Under the pieces are notes generated by a model. The model did no database searches. It worked only from the letters and a program-made list of their open reading frames with translations, and was not told the origin of the DNA. 54,585 bases of DNA, taken from assembly GCA_947490145.1 (NCBI GenBank), contig CANLGD010000013.1, positions 1 to 54,585 of the forward strand, written 5' to 3'. The position numbers and the translations under genes were made by a program. Below are positions 54,137 to 54,585 of this stretch, one piece after another. Source of the DNA: Flavobacteriia bacterium. GTDB taxonomy: Bacteria; Bacteroidota; Bacteroidia; Flavobacteriales_D; Crocinitomicaceae. The first letter of the stretch is position 1; the number at the start of each line of letters is the position of its first letter.

Positions 54137-54144
54137 CAAAAATA
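54137..54144 (-). promoter_or_regulatory. -7 box of the putative porin gene
   Basis: CAAAAATA on the plus strand, TATTTTTG on the minus strand, 22 bp before the ATG at 54114. No clear -33 element. Confidence 0.35.
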
Positions 54145-54211
54145 ATGTAAATTTAACTTATATTACTAAATTTAGTTTTAAAATAATTATGGATCGATAG
54201 TAAATATAGGC

Positions 54212-54574
54212 TTGGATTCGTTTGAATATTATTTTCTTTGCTTAATAGTTAATGCTTTGGACAATCATATTGAAATCTTGAAACTTGTCTTGCCTGAAAT
54301 CTTAATTGAGTATTTTAAATCGTTAAAGCTGCTCCACTAAAATCTAAACAATTAGATCATAGTTGAAGATAAAAACGAAGTTCCTCTAGAATTTTAAAAT
54401 CGACAGCCTATTATTAAAGGTTTTCATACCGCAAAAACAATTCAAGTTTTCCTTTTAGAAGGAAAGTGCGTGAATATAGATCAAACCTATTGTCGAGAAT
54501 TAAATAATCTGCTATTAAGTAAAGAGAAAAAAATTATGCTTGATTTAAAAAAATCCGCAATGTTTTTGAGTTAA
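54212..54574 (+). pseudogene. decayed ISAon1-family transposase N-region
   Basis: Conceptual translation gives EILKLVLPEILIEYFKS, then two stops, then EDKNEVPLEF, a stop, and QPIIKGFHTAKTIQVF. These match the order in the small N-region protein of ISAon1-type elements (leading LxxVLPExL, then EEKN and a GFH...VQDFPLRGK-like stretch). A +1 shift restores VKAAPLKSKQLDHS between the first two blocks. There are at least three in-frame stops, and the RRRW segment expected later is absent. The partner transposase would lie beyond the window edge, if it survives. Confidence 0.6.
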
Positions 54575-54585
54575 TCCTATGTTTG

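Noticed and set aside
1-54585. tRNA, rRNA, CRISPR array or prophage
   Set aside because: No cloverleaf, no regularly spaced repeats and no phage structural genes could be seen on either strand.

Overview
This window looks like a chromosomal segment of a Bacteroidota bacterium, most likely order Flavobacteriales; a Crocinitomicaceae/Fluviicola-like lineage is my guess from gene content only. The DNA is strongly A+T rich. Promoters fit the Bacteroidetes sigma pattern (TTG or TTTG, about 19 nt, TAnnTTTG). One secreted protease ends in a type IX secretion (T9SS) type A sorting domain. Many products belong to families largely confined to the phylum: short AMP nucleosidase, DUF5606, DUF5686, Porin_10, DUF4369-TlpA, BatA-type proteins and an ISAon1 transposase remnant. 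I see no tRNA, rRNA, CRISPR array, prophage or intact insertion sequence.

Layout. 1-1100: the 3' part of a Fic gene and a gene-free stretch with its own promoter and terminator (possible small RNA). 1279-5153 (minus): meaB, amn and recQ. 5431-8590 (plus): ilvE, ettA and a VF530-family gene. 8698-15951 (plus): a large secreted protein, aconitase, a small conserved protein, and a DsbD-alpha-like protein followed by full DsbD. 16031-20997 (plus): a beta-barrel protein, a MuiA-like DUF4139 protein, lipB, a truncated serine-hydrolase remnant, a conserved hypothetical and a SUI1-type initiation factor. 21224-28584 (plus): two tandem TlpA thioredoxins, an LpxH-type phosphatase, a BatA protein, a dihydroorotase-like protein and a methyltransferase. 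28578-33998 (minus): a VWA-like membrane protein, DUF5606 and a T9SS S8 protease. 34107-37495 (plus): a second S8 protease, divergent from the first, pepD and a 44-residue ORF. 37492-43190 (minus): DUF5686, phosphodiester glycosidase, an unknown membrane protein and a Crp/Fnr regulator. 43679-48013: two envelope proteins, an L,D-transpeptidase (minus), rhomboid and class IV aminotransferase. 48406-54114 (minus): SF2 helicase, sialidase-like protein and Porin_10 protein. 54212-54585: decayed transposase.

How the genes work together. The main theme is envelope and periplasm biology: disulfide/thiol handling (DsbD-alpha, DsbD, two TlpA proteins), lipid A (LpxH-type), peptidoglycan (L,D-transpeptidase and possibly the 41133-42251 protein), outer-membrane barrels and secreted proteases. 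Mixed in are core metabolic genes (ilvE, acn, lipB, pyrC-like, amn) and nucleic-acid or translation genes (recQ, ettA, SUI1). Most transcription units are short and several end in clear intrinsic terminators.

I do not see a convincing new multi-gene system. The most interesting signals are in non-coding DNA and decaying genes: two candidate small RNAs (about 905-1100 plus; about 24431-24600 minus), a tetranucleotide repeat just upstream of the muiA-like start, REP-like hairpins at a truncated gene end, an inverted repeat of 21-bp arms, an in-frame 15-bp minisatellite, and a repeat-like islet at 43330-43540. All calls come from reading the sequence, without database searches or folding software.
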